From Lichenicola sp964247735 (GTDB lineage: Bacteria; Pseudomonadota; Alphaproteobacteria; Acetobacterales; Acetobacteraceae): 64,000 nucleotides of DNA. The stretch covers positions 1 to 64,000 of the forward strand of contig CAXTVS010000005.1 of the NCBI GenBank assembly GCA_964247735.1, read 5' to 3'. The notes under the pieces were generated by a model. The model ran no database searches and had not been told where the DNA came from. It worked only from the letters and a program-made list of their open reading frames with translations. Position 1 is the stretch's first letter. Every line of letters begins with the position of its first letter. Below are positions 17,704 through 27,271 of the stretch, piece after piece. A program made the position numbers and the translations under genes.

Positions 17704-18597
17704 TCAGCCCGCCTTCCCCCAGGCATCCAGCCGGGCTTGTGCCAGCCGTGCCAGGTCGCTGCCGGGTGCTGCCGCCAGCACGCGCTCCAGGCAACGCGTC
17801 GCCTGAGTGGCATGTCCCAGCTGGTGGCTGAGCTCCGCCGCCTGGAGCCAGTTCGTCATCACCTCCGGCGCGATTAGCAGCATGCCCTCGAGCGAGCGCA
17901 GTGCCGCCTCGAATTCGTGCGCCGCGAGCCGGCGCTGCACGAGGTTGCGCTGCAGGCGCAGCAGCACGTCGCGCACCGCCATCGGCCGGGTCATGCCGGG
18001 ATGCAGTTCGGCGTCGCGCGCACCCAGGCGCTGCAGCATCGGCAGCAGGTGGGCGCTGCCCACTACTGCGCCGTTGTTGAACGGGTCCACCAGCAGCCGG
18101 CGCGGCTGTCGCGACCGGGTGCCCTGGCCGACCCCGCCCGGCCCGGCGGCCCCGCCGGGTGGCGAGCTGGGAGAAGCCACCGAGACCAGGAAGTGGCCGG
18201 GAAAGTCGATCCCGTGCCCGTCCCAGCCGGCGGCGCGGATGCAGTGCAGCCAGAGCACGCCGAGCGCCACCGGCAGGCCGCGCCGGCGCTCGATCACCCG
18301 GATCAGGTTGGCGTTGTCGAGGTCGTCATAGGTGTCGGTGTCGCCGCGGTAGCCGTGATGGGCGTGGATCAGCCCGGCCAGGGCGCCGATCCGCGCCTCG
18401 GGCGAACGGCTGCCCATGACGGCGCCGACCGCGGCAGCATCACGCGCCAGCACGGTGAGATGCGACGAGGCCGCCTCCCAATCGGTGGCGGCGGCATCGA
18501 GCCGGGCCAGCTGCAGGGCTGCGGGAGCCGGATCGATCTCCGCATCCGGCAGCATCCCGATCGCGGCCAGCGCTTCTCCCGGTTGCGCCATCATCAC
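17704..18597 (-). CDS. SirB1-family protein (transglutaminase-like fold with TPR tail)
   Basis: A 297-residue protein of the SirB1 family, a widespread group with a transglutaminase-like core whose biochemical role is not settled. The core shows YDDLDNANLIRVIERRRGLP, VALGVLWLHCIRAAGWDGHG and IDFPGHFLVSV, the standard family signature. The C-terminal 100 residues (VLLRLQRNLVQRRLAAHEF, LSHQLGHATQATRCLERVL) look like a tetratricopeptide pair. A glycine/serine-rich insertion near residue 150 separates the halves. The start is at 18597, with further ATG codons immediately downstream. A MAPEG gene lies 16 bases upstream on the same strand, so the two likely form an operon. Confidence 0.88.
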   Translation of the reverse strand: MMMAQPGEALAAIGMLPDAEIDPAPAALQLARLDAAATDWEAASSHLTVLARDAAAVGAVMGSRSPEARIGALAGLIHAHHGYRGDTDTYDDLDNANLIRVIERRRGLPVALGVLWLHCIRAAGWDGHGIDFPGHFLVSVASPSSPPGGAAGPGGVGQGTRSRQPRRLLVDPFNNGAVVGSAHLLPMLQRLGARDAELHPGMTRPMAVRDVLLRLQRNLVQRRLAAHEFEAALRSLEGMLLIAPEVMTNWLQAAELSHQLGHATQATRCLERVLAAAPGSDLARLAQARLDAWGKAG

Positions 18598-18613
18598 CCT
18601 CCCGGATTGTCCG

Positions 18614-18985
18614 TCAGATCCCGATGCAGAACAGGGCGATCACGCACAGCAGGCCGCCCGCCCAGAATGCCGTCCTCGGCGCAGCCCGGTCGAGGAGATA
18701 GGCGACGCTGTAGGCGAGACGCATGAGCACGAACAGCACCGCCAGCCCGTCGATCCACAACTGCGGCGCGCGGGCCAGCTCCGCCACCAGTACGCCGGCG
18801 GCGAACGCCGGCAGCGCCTCGAAGTGGTTCCGCTGCGCCCAGTCCGCCCGCTGCCGCCAGCCCTGCAGCCCCTCCAGCCCGAGGCGCGGCTGCCTGTTGT
18901 CGATGCCGCCGCCGCTCTTGGCGAGCGCCGCCATCACGTAGGGCAGCAGGACCGCGACCAGGATCAACCAGGTGGCGAGATGCAT
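18614..18985 (-). CDS. MAPEG family membrane protein
   Basis: A 123-residue membrane protein of the MAPEG family (membrane-associated proteins in eicosanoid and glutathione metabolism). It has four hydrophobic spans (LATWLILVAVLLPYVMAAL; FEALPAFAAGVLVAEL; GLAVLFVLMRLAYSVAYLL; FWAGGLLCVIALFCIGI). The conserved RNHFEALPAF segment is characteristic of the bacterial branch. Bacterial members may use glutathione, but for this subgroup the function is undefined. It starts at ATG 18983-18985 and sits 16 bases before the SirB1-like gene. A promoter is expected between it and the divergent alaS, about 160 bases away. Confidence 0.85.
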   Translation of the reverse strand: MHLATWLILVAVLLPYVMAALAKSGGGIDNRQPRLGLEGLQGWRQRADWAQRNHFEALPAFAAGVLVAELARAPQLWIDGLAVLFVLMRLAYSVAYLLDRAAPRTAFWAGGLLCVIALFCIGI

Positions 18986-19144
18986 GACGCGGCTCCGGAA
19001 TGGTGGACGCAGAAGGTCGCTTGCCTGCCGCGGTTCCTCCTGCCACGTGGCGCCAAGTCCTGATCCCGTCCCGGTCGCAGCCTTTCGCCCCAGCGGCGGC
19101 TGCGCTAGGTGACGATGTCACGTTCAGGACACCTTCACGTCGCC

Positions 19145-21790
19145 ATGGCCTCCAGCAACGACATCCGTGCCACCTTCCTGGGCTATTTCGCCGCGCACGA
19201 TCACCGGGTCGTGCCGAGCAGCCCGCTGGTGCCGCGCAACGATCCCACGCTGCTGTTCACCAACGCCGGCATGGTGCAGTTCAAGAACGTGTTCACCGGC
19301 CAGGAGACTCGGCCTTACACCCGGGCCGCCACGGCGCAGAAGGTGGTGCGCGCCGGCGGCAAGCACAACGACCTGGACAACGTCGGCTACACCGCCCGGC
19401 ACCACACCTTCTTCGAGATGCTCGGCAACTTCTCGTTCGGCGACTATTTCAAGCCGCTCGCCATCGAGCTGGCCTGGACCCTCGTGACCAGGGAGTTCGG
19501 CCTGGCCCCGGACCGGCTGCTGGCGACGGTGTATTCCGAGGACGACGAGGCGGCGTCCCTGTGGAAGCGGATCGCCGGCCTGCCGGACAGCCGGATCATA
19601 CGCATCCCGACTGCCGACAACTTCTGGCGCATGGGCGACACCGGCCCGTGCGGCCCGTGCTCGGAGATCTTCTTCGACCACGGCGACCACATCCCGGGCG
19701 GTCCGCCCGGATCCGCGGACGAGGATGGCGACCGGTTCATCGAGATCTGGAACCTCGTCTTCATGCAGTATTTCGAGGACCCGCCCGGCACGCGGACGCC
19801 CCTGCCGCGGCCCTCGATCGACACCGGGCTGGGGCTGGAGCGGTTCGCCGCCATCCTGCAGGGGGTGCACGACAACTACGACACCGACACGCTGCGCGCG
19901 CTGATCCTGGCGTCGGCCGAGGCGACCGGGCAGGACCCGGACGGGCCGTTCCGGACCAGCCACCGCGTGGTGGCCGACCACCTGCGCTCCACCTCGTTCC
20001 TGATCGCCGACGGGGTGCTGCCGTCGAAGGAGGGGCGCGGCTACGTGCTGCGCCGGATCATGCGCCGCGCCATGCGCCACCTGCACATGATGGGCACCAC
20101 CGAGCCGGTGTTCCACCGCCTGGTGCCGGCGCTGGTGCGGCAGATGGGCGTGGCCTATCCGGAGCTGGTGGCAAACGAGGGGCTGATCCGGGAGGTGATG
20201 CGCCAGGAGGAGGACCGCTTCAAGGCGCTGCTGGAGCGTGGGCTCGGGCTGCTGGCCGAGGAGACCGGGCGGCTCGGCCAGGGGGAGGCGCTGCCCGGCG
20301 CGGTGGCGTTCAGGCTGTACGACACGTTCGGCTTTCCGCTCGACCTGACGGAGGACGCGCTGCGCGAGCGCGGCCACGGCGTGGACGTCGCGGGCTTCGA
20401 GCAGGCGATGCAGGCGCAGCGCACGCGGGCCCGCGCCGCCTGGTCAGGCTCAGGCGACGAGGCGACCGGGCAGGTCTGGTTCGAGCTGCGCGATACGGTC
20501 GGCCCGACCGAGTTCCTCGGCTACGCCACCGAGCAGTCCGATGCGGAGATCGTGGCGCTGGTGGTAGGGGGCGCGCCGGTCGCCGAGGCGTCGGCAGGCA
20601 CGGAAGTCGGCGTGCTGCTGAACCAGACCCCGTTCTACGGCGAGAGCGGCGGCCAGGTCGGCGACACCGGCATCATGGAAGCGCCCGGGCTGCGGATCGC
20701 GGTCGAGGACACGCAGAAGAAGCTGGGCGAGCTGGTCGTCCATCTCGGGCGCGTGGTCGAGGGCACGGCGCAGGTGGGGGCCGCGGTCACCGCAACGGTG
20801 GACCATTGGCGGCGCAGCGGCATACGCGCGCACCATTCCGCCACCCACCTGCTGCACGAGGCGATGCGTCGCCGGCTGGGCGACCACGTGGCGCAGAAGG
20901 GCAGCCTGAACGCGCCGGACCGGCTGCGCTTCGACGTCAGCCAGCCGCGTCCGGTGACGGCTGAGGAGCTGGCGGCGATCGAGGCGGAAGTGAACGAGAA
21001 GATCCGGGAGAACGGCGTGGTCGGCACCCGGCTGATGAGTCCGGAGCAGGCGGTGGCGCAGGGCGCGCGGGCGCTGTTCGGGGAGAAGTACGGCGACGAG
21101 GTCCGGGTGGTGTCGATGGGTGACACCACGGATGCGGGGCGCGGCGCCTACTCGATCGAGCTGTGCGGCGGCACGCATGTGGGGCGCACCGGGGAGATCG
21201 GGCAGTTCCGGATCATTGCCGAGAGCGGGGTGTCGGCCGGGATCAGGCGGATCGAGGCGGTGACCGGACGGGCGGCGGAACAGGCGGCGCTGCAGACCGA
21301 GGCACGGCTGCGGGAGGCGGCGGCGCTGCTGCGGGTGGGGCCGGCCGAGGTGGTGGAGCGGCTGTCGGCGCTGCTGGAGGAGCGGCGGGGGCTGGAGCGG
21401 CAGGTGTCGGAGCTGCAGCGCAGGCTGGCGACCGGCGGCGGGGCGGCGGCGATCGAGCAGGTCGGCGGGATCGCGTTCGCCGGGCGCAACCTGGGCGAGG
21501 TCTCGCCCCGGGAGCTCAAGGGGCTGGCGGAGGAGATCGGCCGCGGCGCGGGGGCCGGCGTGGTGGCGCTGGTGTCCACCGCGGAGGGCAAGGGCAGCGT
21601 GGTGGCATGGGTATCGCCGCAGCTGGCCGGGCGGCTGGACGCGGTGGCGCTGGTGCGCGAGGCCAGCGCGGCTATGGGCGGCAAGGGCGGAGGCGGCAGG
21701 CGGGAGCTGGCGCAGGCGGGCGGCCCTGACGGGAGCCAGGCGGACGCGGCGCTGGACGCGATCCGGGCGGTGCTGGCGCAGGAAGGGTGA
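19145..21790 (+). CDS. alaS: Alanyl-tRNA synthetase
   Basis: Charges tRNA-Ala in the cytoplasm and edits Ser/Gly mischarging. The 881-residue product has the class II catalytic domain (DIRATFLGYFAAHDHRVVPS, NDPTLLFTNAGMVQFK, ARHHTFFEMLGNFSFGDYF). The editing domain has its zinc site HHSATHLLHE at 563-572 and CGGTHVGRTG at 674-683. The C-Ala domain ends with GKGGGGRRELAQAGG. The N-terminus MASSNDIRATF at ATG 19145 matches the family; an in-frame GTG at 19109 would add 12 unconserved residues. The catalytic half and both editing zinc sites appear intact. It converges on the Hint-domain gene with only 12 bases between the stops. Confidence 0.97.
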   Translation: MASSNDIRATFLGYFAAHDHRVVPSSPLVPRNDPTLLFTNAGMVQFKNVFTGQETRPYTRAATAQKVVRAGGKHNDLDNVGYTARHHTFFEMLGNFSFGDYFKPLAIELAWTLVTREFGLAPDRLLATVYSEDDEAASLWKRIAGLPDSRIIRIPTADNFWRMGDTGPCGPCSEIFFDHGDHIPGGPPGSADEDGDRFIEIWNLVFMQYFEDPPGTRTPLPRPSIDTGLGLERFAAILQGVHDNYDTDTLRALILASAEATGQDPDGPFRTSHRVVADHLRSTSFLIADGVLPSKEGRGYVLRRIMRRAMRHLHMMGTTEPVFHRLVPALVRQMGVAYPELVANEGLIREVMRQEEDRFKALLERGLGLLAEETGRLGQGEALPGAVAFRLYDTFGFPLDLTEDALRERGHGVDVAGFEQAMQAQRTRARAAWSGSGDEATGQVWFELRDTVGPTEFLGYATEQSDAEIVALVVGGAPVAEASAGTEVGVLLNQTPFYGESGGQVGDTGIMEAPGLRIAVEDTQKKLGELVVHLGRVVEGTAQVGAAVTATVDHWRRSGIRAHHSATHLLHEAMRRRLGDHVAQKGSLNAPDRLRFDVSQPRPVTAEELAAIEAEVNEKIRENGVVGTRLMSPEQAVAQGARALFGEKYGDEVRVVSMGDTTDAGRGAYSIELCGGTHVGRTGEIGQFRIIAESGVSAGIRRIEAVTGRAAEQAALQTEARLREAAALLRVGPAEVVERLSALLEERRGLERQVSELQRRLATGGGAAAIEQVGGIAFAGRNLGEVSPRELKGLAEEIGRGAGAGVVALVSTAEGKGSVVAWVSPQLAGRLDAVALVREASAAMGGKGGGGRRELAQAGGPDGSQADAALDAIRAVLAQEG

Positions 21791-21802
21791 GGAACAGCGC
21801 TA

Positions 21803-24800
21803 TCAGCTTCCGCAGGCAGCGGCAGGGAACCGGGTAGGCGGCGCCACGACCGGCATGACGGCATGCAGGGCGAGGTCAAGCGCGTCGCCCGGCTCGGGCA
21901 GCGCGATGAGCGCGTTCCCGTTCGACCAGCGCCAGGACAGCGCGCTGGCGGACTCGACCGGCCACCAGCCGGCCTCGGCGCCGAGGTGGTCCAGCGGGAG
22001 ATCCTGCCGCCACGCGCCCTGCCGGAGGGTGATGGCGCTCACGGCGACGCCGAGCCGGCGCCGGTCGTCGCACCAGGGGCTGAGGGTGGTGGGAAAGTCG
22101 CTGCCGGATCGCAGACGGACCTCCCGGCAGCCGGGCGGCAGCCGGAACCGGATCCGGCCATCCGCCGCCTCCGCCGGCTCGATCTGCATCCCGTCCGCCT
22201 CCAGGCGCAGCACCGGGTCTCTGGTCGCGACGGGATCGGGGCGGACGTGGCCGCAGGTGGCTGCCCGTTCGGCGAGGCGGTCCCAGACCGGCCGCACCAG
22301 CGCGGCTTCGGTCACCAGGGGCGCGCAGCCGGTGCGGGTCCGGTCCTGCCCGTCCGGCCGGTCATGCAGCGCGACCACGGTGTCAGCGTCGAACTGCGTC
22401 CGGTTGCCGGTGTCCAGGTAGCTTTCGCAGGGCAGGCCGTCGGCCACCAGGATCGCGTGCCGATCCAGCTCGACGTGGACATAGGCGACCACCGCGCGCG
22501 CGCTGTCGCGCCGGATCGTCATGCCGTTCACCAGCTGACGTGCCTGGATCAGCATGCCGTCGAGGTGGACGGCGTGATCCGGCGACAGGTGGAGGTCGCG
22601 GCAGGGCTGGCCCGGGCCAACCGCGTCGCGATCTATACGGATCGGCGCGACCTGCTCCGGCTCGGGATGCCGGGCAACGACGAGATGGCGATACCCGATC
22701 CAGCGTACCGGCATCACGATGTCGACGCCGTGCTGCCGCGTCACCACGTGGTCGCCGACCTGCAGCGTCTCGACGGCGCGCTCGCCGCGCTCTGTCAGGA
22801 TGCGCGTGCCGGCGCAGAAGCAGGGAGCGTCGGTGGTGATGGTGAAGGTCTCGTCGACCTGCGACAGGGTGAAGCTCGCGTCGGTGTAATCCTGGCCCAC
22901 CAGGGCGAAGCGGTCGACGACGCCGCCGTCTTCCATCACATCCAACGTGTTTCCGGTATGGCTCAAGGTCGGAAACAAGCCACCGGACTGCAGCAGGATG
23001 GCGTCGCCCCGCGCGAAGCCGGCAAGGGTGCCGTCAGCCGTTGCGCCGCCGGGAACCCCGAGCGTTCCGGACCCGTCCACAAAAGTCACGGTGCCGAAGT
23101 TGACGGCGGTTGCGGGCAGTTCCAGCGTGGCACCGGTCGAGATCTGGATCGTTCCCGCATTCGTGACGGTATTGGGTGCCAGCTCGGCCCCGTCGGAAAG
23201 CACGACCTTGCCGGCGGCGTCGTTCACCAGGTCGATGCTGTTGCTGCTGCCGCCGCCGAGGACCACGACCCCGTCGTTCACGAGCTGGAACGTCGAGAAG
23301 AAGTCGGCGGTTTGCGGAAAGGAACCGGTGGTCACGTCGATGGTGCCGTCGTTGTCGATGCTGCCGTTGATGTCGACAGCACCGATCACGGTGACGGCGG
23401 TGGTCGCGCCGAGGGTCAGCGGAGCCCCCAGGAGATGCAGGTCGCTGCCGGCGCCCAGGACGACGTCGGCGTTGTCCAGGGTCTCGGCGTCCTGAAGCGT
23501 CAGCGACGCGTCGGCGATCGAGATCTGCGCCGGCGCGGTGCCGGCGAAGGCGAGCCCGCCGCTGCCGATGGTGAGGGAGGCGCCTGGGGTGTCAAGATCG
23601 AGCGGACCCTGCAGCGTGACGCCGTCGAGCGTACCGCCCGCGTAGGTGACGGGACCGCCGTCGAGCTCGATGGTGCCGCCGGTCACGGTGCCTGCGAGGA
23701 TCAGGCCGTTGAACTCCGCGCCGAAGTCTTCGCCCATGGTGACGTGGAGGGTGCGGCCGGAAAGGTCCAGCATGCCGTCGCTGCCGATCTCGACCGTGGC
23801 TCCGAACAGGTAGCCGTTGGCGCCGAACTGGTCGTAGGTCTCGCTGACGTCGAGATCGACGGTCGCCCCGAAGCTGGTGGCGCCGGCGAAGGTCACGGCG
23901 CCGCCGTCCAGTCTGATGGTGCCGCCGGTCACTTCGCCGGCGAACTGCACGCCGTCGAACTCGCCGCCCGCCGTCACGTCGAGGGTGCGGCCGGACAGGT
24001 CCAGGTTCGCAGGGTGGCCGAACTCGCCGATGTCGAGGGTGCCGCCGTTGCGGTCGATGGTGCCGAGCTGGTCGAAGGTTTCGCTGCCGTTGACGTAGAG
24101 GGTATCGCCAGACCCCACCGTGATGGTGCCGGTGTTGGCCACGCCGCCGTCAAGGATGAGGGTGGCGCCTGAGGCGAGAGAAACGCTGCCGGAGTTGGCC
24201 AAGGTGCCGTTGACGGTCAGCTCGACGTTTTCCCCGGAAAGCTCCAGGACCCCGGAGTTGTCGAGCACGCCGTAAATCGAGTTGATTTCGCCGCCGCCGT
24301 CGACGACGAAGCTGCCCTCGTTGATGGTGGTGGTGGCGATGTCGTCCAATGGCACGCTGACCGCGACGGCGCCCCTGTTGTCGAGAAGGTTGCCGGCGAT
24401 GACGGCGCCGAAGAAGGCGGAGCGAGGCGCGGTGTAGCCGCCGTCGATGGTCAGGGTGCTGGAGGCGCCGAAGGTCAGGCCGGCCCCGGTGCCGAGGTAG
24501 GACGTGGTGAACATGGTGATGGCGGCGTTGTTCAAGGTTTCGGCGTCACCGAAGTCGAGCTCGCTGTCGTAGCCGGTCAGCAGGATCTGCTCGGGTGCGG
24601 GCCCGGTGAAGGCGATGCCGTCGGTGATGGTGACGAAGGCGCCCTCGGCGCTGAGGTCGAGCGGGCCGTCCAGGGTGACGCCGTCGAGCGTGCCGCCGGC
24701 ATAGGTGATCGTGCCGCCGTCAGGCCTGATCGTACCGCCGGTGATGGTGTCGCTGACGGTGAAGGTGCCGGCCCTGGCGTCCAGAACGCCGGCCAGGGCG

Positions 24801-25000
24801 AGCGGTCCGGTCGGGTCGATCGTGGCACCCGGCGCGTCCAGGATCAGGGTGCCGATCGCAGGAACGTCGAGCTGAATGGCGTAGCTGCCCGCCGCAGACA
24901 CGATGGCCGTGTCGCCGGCACCGGGGATGCCGGACGGCGTCCAGTTGGCTGCGTCGCTCCAGTTGCCGCTCGTGCCGGCCGACCAGCTGTAGCCTGTCAT
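21803..25000 (-). CDS. Large repeat protein with C-terminal Hint (hedgehog/intein-like) domain
   Basis: A 1065-residue protein, probably surface-associated or secreted. The N-terminal 720 residues are low in charge and rich in G, T, D and V, in short beta-helix-like units. A long unit at about 86-155 (ITGGTIRPDGG, TYAGGTLDGVTL, DAETLNNA) recurs at about 439-508 (VTGGTIELDGG, TYAGGTLDGVTL, DAETLDNA), with a partial copy at about 357. The Hint domain starts at C727 (CFCAGTRILTERGERAV) and holds VGDHVVTRQ, PVRWIGYRH and DHAVHLDGMLIQ. Hint domains can cleave their own chain. About 190 further residues follow. There is no Sec signal peptide, so a type I-like or other route is needed. ATG 25000 (MTGYSWSAGTSGNWSDA) is the usual family start. 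Target and function are unknown. Confidence 0.85.
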   Translation of the reverse strand: MTGYSWSAGTSGNWSDAANWTPSGIPGAGDTAIVSAAGSYAIQLDVPAIGTLILDAPGATIDPTGPLALAGVLDARAGTFTVSDTITGGTIRPDGGTITYAGGTLDGVTLDGPLDLSAEGAFVTITDGIAFTGPAPEQILLTGYDSELDFGDAETLNNAAITMFTTSYLGTGAGLTFGASSTLTIDGGYTAPRSAFFGAVIAGNLLDNRGAVAVSVPLDDIATTTINEGSFVVDGGGEINSIYGVLDNSGVLELSGENVELTVNGTLANSGSVSLASGATLILDGGVANTGTITVGSGDTLYVNGSETFDQLGTIDRNGGTLDIGEFGHPANLDLSGRTLDVTAGGEFDGVQFAGEVTGGTIRLDGGAVTFAGATSFGATVDLDVSETYDQFGANGYLFGATVEIGSDGMLDLSGRTLHVTMGEDFGAEFNGLILAGTVTGGTIELDGGPVTYAGGTLDGVTLQGPLDLDTPGASLTIGSGGLAFAGTAPAQISIADASLTLQDAETLDNADVVLGAGSDLHLLGAPLTLGATTAVTVIGAVDINGSIDNDGTIDVTTGSFPQTADFFSTFQLVNDGVVVLGGGSSNSIDLVNDAAGKVVLSDGAELAPNTVTNAGTIQISTGATLELPATAVNFGTVTFVDGSGTLGVPGGATADGTLAGFARGDAILLQSGGLFPTLSHTGNTLDVMEDGGVVDRFALVGQDYTDASFTLSQVDETFTITTDAPCFCAGTRILTERGERAVETLQVGDHVVTRQHGVDIVMPVRWIGYRHLVVARHPEPEQVAPIRIDRDAVGPGQPCRDLHLSPDHAVHLDGMLIQARQLVNGMTIRRDSARAVVAYVHVELDRHAILVADGLPCESYLDTGNRTQFDADTVVALHDRPDGQDRTRTGCAPLVTEAALVRPVWDRLAERAATCGHVRPDPVATRDPVLRLEADGMQIEPAEAADGRIRFRLPPGCREVRLRSGSDFPTTLSPWCDDRRRLGVAVSAITLRQGAWRQDLPLDHLGAEAGWWPVESASALSWRWSNGNALIALPEPGDALDLALHAVMPVVAPPTRFPAAACGS

Positions 25001-25186
25001 GGGATTTCTTTCCGGGCCGACGGCCACCGCAGCTGATGATCCGTGTCCGGCCGGAACGATACGGGGTTCGGGCGTCCGCATAAATGGATTTGTAGCGGGC
25101 AATGGTCACGGATCCCGGTTCGCGCGACACGCCCGACCGGACGCAACCCGTTCACCCTGCGCGGCGTCCCCTCCCACGGACGCAGC

Positions 25187-25204
25187 AGGAGCACCGATCA
25201 CTTG
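25187..25204 (+). promoter_or_regulatory. Ribosome binding site and TTG start of the GH15 gene
   Basis: AGGAG at 25187-25191 is followed after ten bases by TTG (25202-25204), which begins the conserved YNPISDYG segment. No ATG or GTG with a comparable site lies near the family N-terminus, so TTG is the likely initiator. Confidence 0.55.
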
Positions 25205-27040
25205 TACAACCCCATCTCCGACTACGGGCTGATCGGCGACACCCACAGCACCGCGCTGATCGACCGCGACGGCTCGATCGACTGGCTGTGCTGGCCGCGG
25301 CACGACTCGCCCTCGGTGTTCGCCCGGCTGCTGGACGACGGCAGGGGCGGCTCGTGCAGCCTCATGCTCGACGGGGTGACCGGGCGGAGCCGGCGCTACC
25401 TGCCCGACACGAACATCCTGGAGACGCGGTTCGAGACGGCTACCGGGGCGGCGGTGCTGGTCGACCTGATGCCGGTGCATCCGCCGGACACGCTGGCCGA
25501 GGAGGGGCCGGACGGCGAGGCGGAAAGCCGGCTGATCCGGATCCTGCACTGCGAACGGGGCAGCGTGTCGGGCGGCTTCAGGGTGCGGCCGGCCTTCGAC
25601 TACGGCCGTGCCGAGGCCACGCTGGCCGCGGTCGAGCATGGGGTGCTGTTCACGGCCGGCAACCAGACGCTGCGGGCAACGGGCAGCGATCCGGTGGCGA
25701 TCGACCGCGAGGCGGCCTGCACGCGGTTCCGGCTCGACGCCGGGATGCGCAGCGTGCTGGTGCTGACGCACGGCGACGCGAACCGGCTACCGCCGCTGGA
25801 CGGCATCGAGGACGCACTGCGTCGGCTCGAGCAGACCCGCGCCTACTGGGAGGAATGGAGTGCGCGCTGTTCCTATCGCGGCCCGTTCCGGGACGCGGTG
25901 GTGCGCGGCGCGCTGTGCCTCAAGCTGCTGACCTATTCGCCGAGCGGCGGCATCGTCGCGGCACCCACCACCTCCCTGCCGGAAGCGGTGCCGGGAAACC
26001 GGAACTTCGACTACCGGTTCGCCTGGCTGCGCGACGCGAGCTTCACCGTGTCGTCCTTCGCCCGGCTCGGCTACACCCGCGAGGCGGCCGAGTTCCTGCG
26101 CTTCCTGCGGGAAGCCGACACCGATCGCGGCCGGAACCTGCGGCTGATGTACGGGATCGACGGCGACGCGCCGCAGCAGCTGACGCTCGACAGGCTGGAA
26201 GGCTGGCGCGGGGTGGGTCCGGTGCGGATCGGCAACGCCGCAGTCGACCAGACGCAGAGCGACATCTACGGCGAGCTGCTGGCGGCGCTGCACGACTTCC
26301 TGGAGGCGGTGGAGTTCGACCCGCCGCAGAAGACCAACGACCACCTGCCGGAGTCCCTGGTGAACCTGGTCGAGGCGGCGCTGGCGCAGCGGGGGCGGCC
26401 GGACCAGGGGCTGTGGGAGATGCCGGGGCCGCCGCAGGTGATGCTGCACAGCCAGGCGATGATCTGGGTCGCGGTGACCTGTGCGGCCGCGATCGGACGG
26501 CGTATCGGCCATCCGGAGCCGGCGGTGCTCGACAGATGGGAGCGGACCGGGCGGGAGTTGCGGGAGGAGTTCCTCCGGCGCGGCTGGAACGAGGAGGCGC
26601 AGGCCTACACCATGGCCGCCGGCAGCACGGCCCTGGACGCGTCGGTGCTGCGCCTGGTGATCTTCGGGGCCATCGATGCGCACGATCCGCGGCTGTCGCG
26701 GACGCTGGAGGCGATCGACCGGGAGCTGGGCGACGGCGACCTGCTCCACCGCTACCGGGTCGACGACACGCTTGAGGGGGACGAGGGCACCTTCACCGCC
26801 TGCGCGTTCTGGCGTTCCGACGTGCTGGCGATGAGCGGTCGCGTCGAGGAAGCGACAGCGCTGTTCGAGCGGTTGCTGACACGGGGCAACGACCTCGGGC
26901 TTTATGCGGAGCAGATCGATCCCGCCACCGGCGAGCAGCGGGGCAACTTCCCGCAGGCCTTCACCCACATGGCGCTGATCAAGAACGCGCTGCGGCTGCA
27001 GGCGCTGGGTGGCGAGGCAGGAACGGCCGGCATCACCTAG
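25202..27040 (+). CDS. Glycoside hydrolase family 15 protein (glucoamylase/trehalase type)
   Basis: Predicted cytoplasmic inverting alpha-glucosidase that would release glucose from trehalose or alpha-glucans. The family pattern is complete: YNPISDYGLIGDTHSTALID at the N-terminus, IDWLCWPRHDSPSVFARLLD, FDYRFAWLRDASFTV, DQTQSDIYGELLAAL, and DEGTFTACAFWRSDVLAM with a catalytic-region glutamate. It ends GLYAEQIDPATGEQRGNFPQ. The frame is open upstream to 25043, but that part is not family-like. The best start is TTG at 25202, ten bases after AGGAG (25187-25191), giving 612 residues, the usual size. The Hint gene is divergent. Substrate choice between trehalose and maltodextrin cannot be made. 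Confidence 0.9.
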   Translation: MYNPISDYGLIGDTHSTALIDRDGSIDWLCWPRHDSPSVFARLLDDGRGGSCSLMLDGVTGRSRRYLPDTNILETRFETATGAAVLVDLMPVHPPDTLAEEGPDGEAESRLIRILHCERGSVSGGFRVRPAFDYGRAEATLAAVEHGVLFTAGNQTLRATGSDPVAIDREAACTRFRLDAGMRSVLVLTHGDANRLPPLDGIEDALRRLEQTRAYWEEWSARCSYRGPFRDAVVRGALCLKLLTYSPSGGIVAAPTTSLPEAVPGNRNFDYRFAWLRDASFTVSSFARLGYTREAAEFLRFLREADTDRGRNLRLMYGIDGDAPQQLTLDRLEGWRGVGPVRIGNAAVDQTQSDIYGELLAALHDFLEAVEFDPPQKTNDHLPESLVNLVEAALAQRGRPDQGLWEMPGPPQVMLHSQAMIWVAVTCAAAIGRRIGHPEPAVLDRWERTGRELREEFLRRGWNEEAQAYTMAAGSTALDASVLRLVIFGAIDAHDPRLSRTLEAIDRELGDGDLLHRYRVDDTLEGDEGTFTACAFWRSDVLAMSGRVEEATALFERLLTRGNDLGLYAEQIDPATGEQRGNFPQAFTHMALIKNALRLQALGGEAGTAGIT

Positions 27041-27271
27041 CACCCGCCATGCCGCACCGCCCTCGCCTCGCCGCTCGTCCGGTTCGACACGTCGCAGGAC
27101 GAGCCTGACAGGGTGCACCAGCGCGCCGATGGGGGAACCGGCGCCGTGCCGGTCCGCGGCCGCGTCCACGACGCCGGCCGATGCGTCCCGCCGCTCGGCC
27201 GTCACGCACCTGTACGCGACCGGTCTGAACCGGGGTGACGTCCCGCCGTTCCGGGAACGACGGAGGACCAC

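Noticed and set aside
21863..24172. Plus-strand frame of over 700 codons opposite the Hint-domain gene
   Set aside because: Repetitive composition mirrors the repeats on the coding strand; no ribosome site or motif.
27041..27271. Possible tRNA-like GGTTCGA motif near 27095
   Set aside because: No cloverleaf arms could be formed around it.
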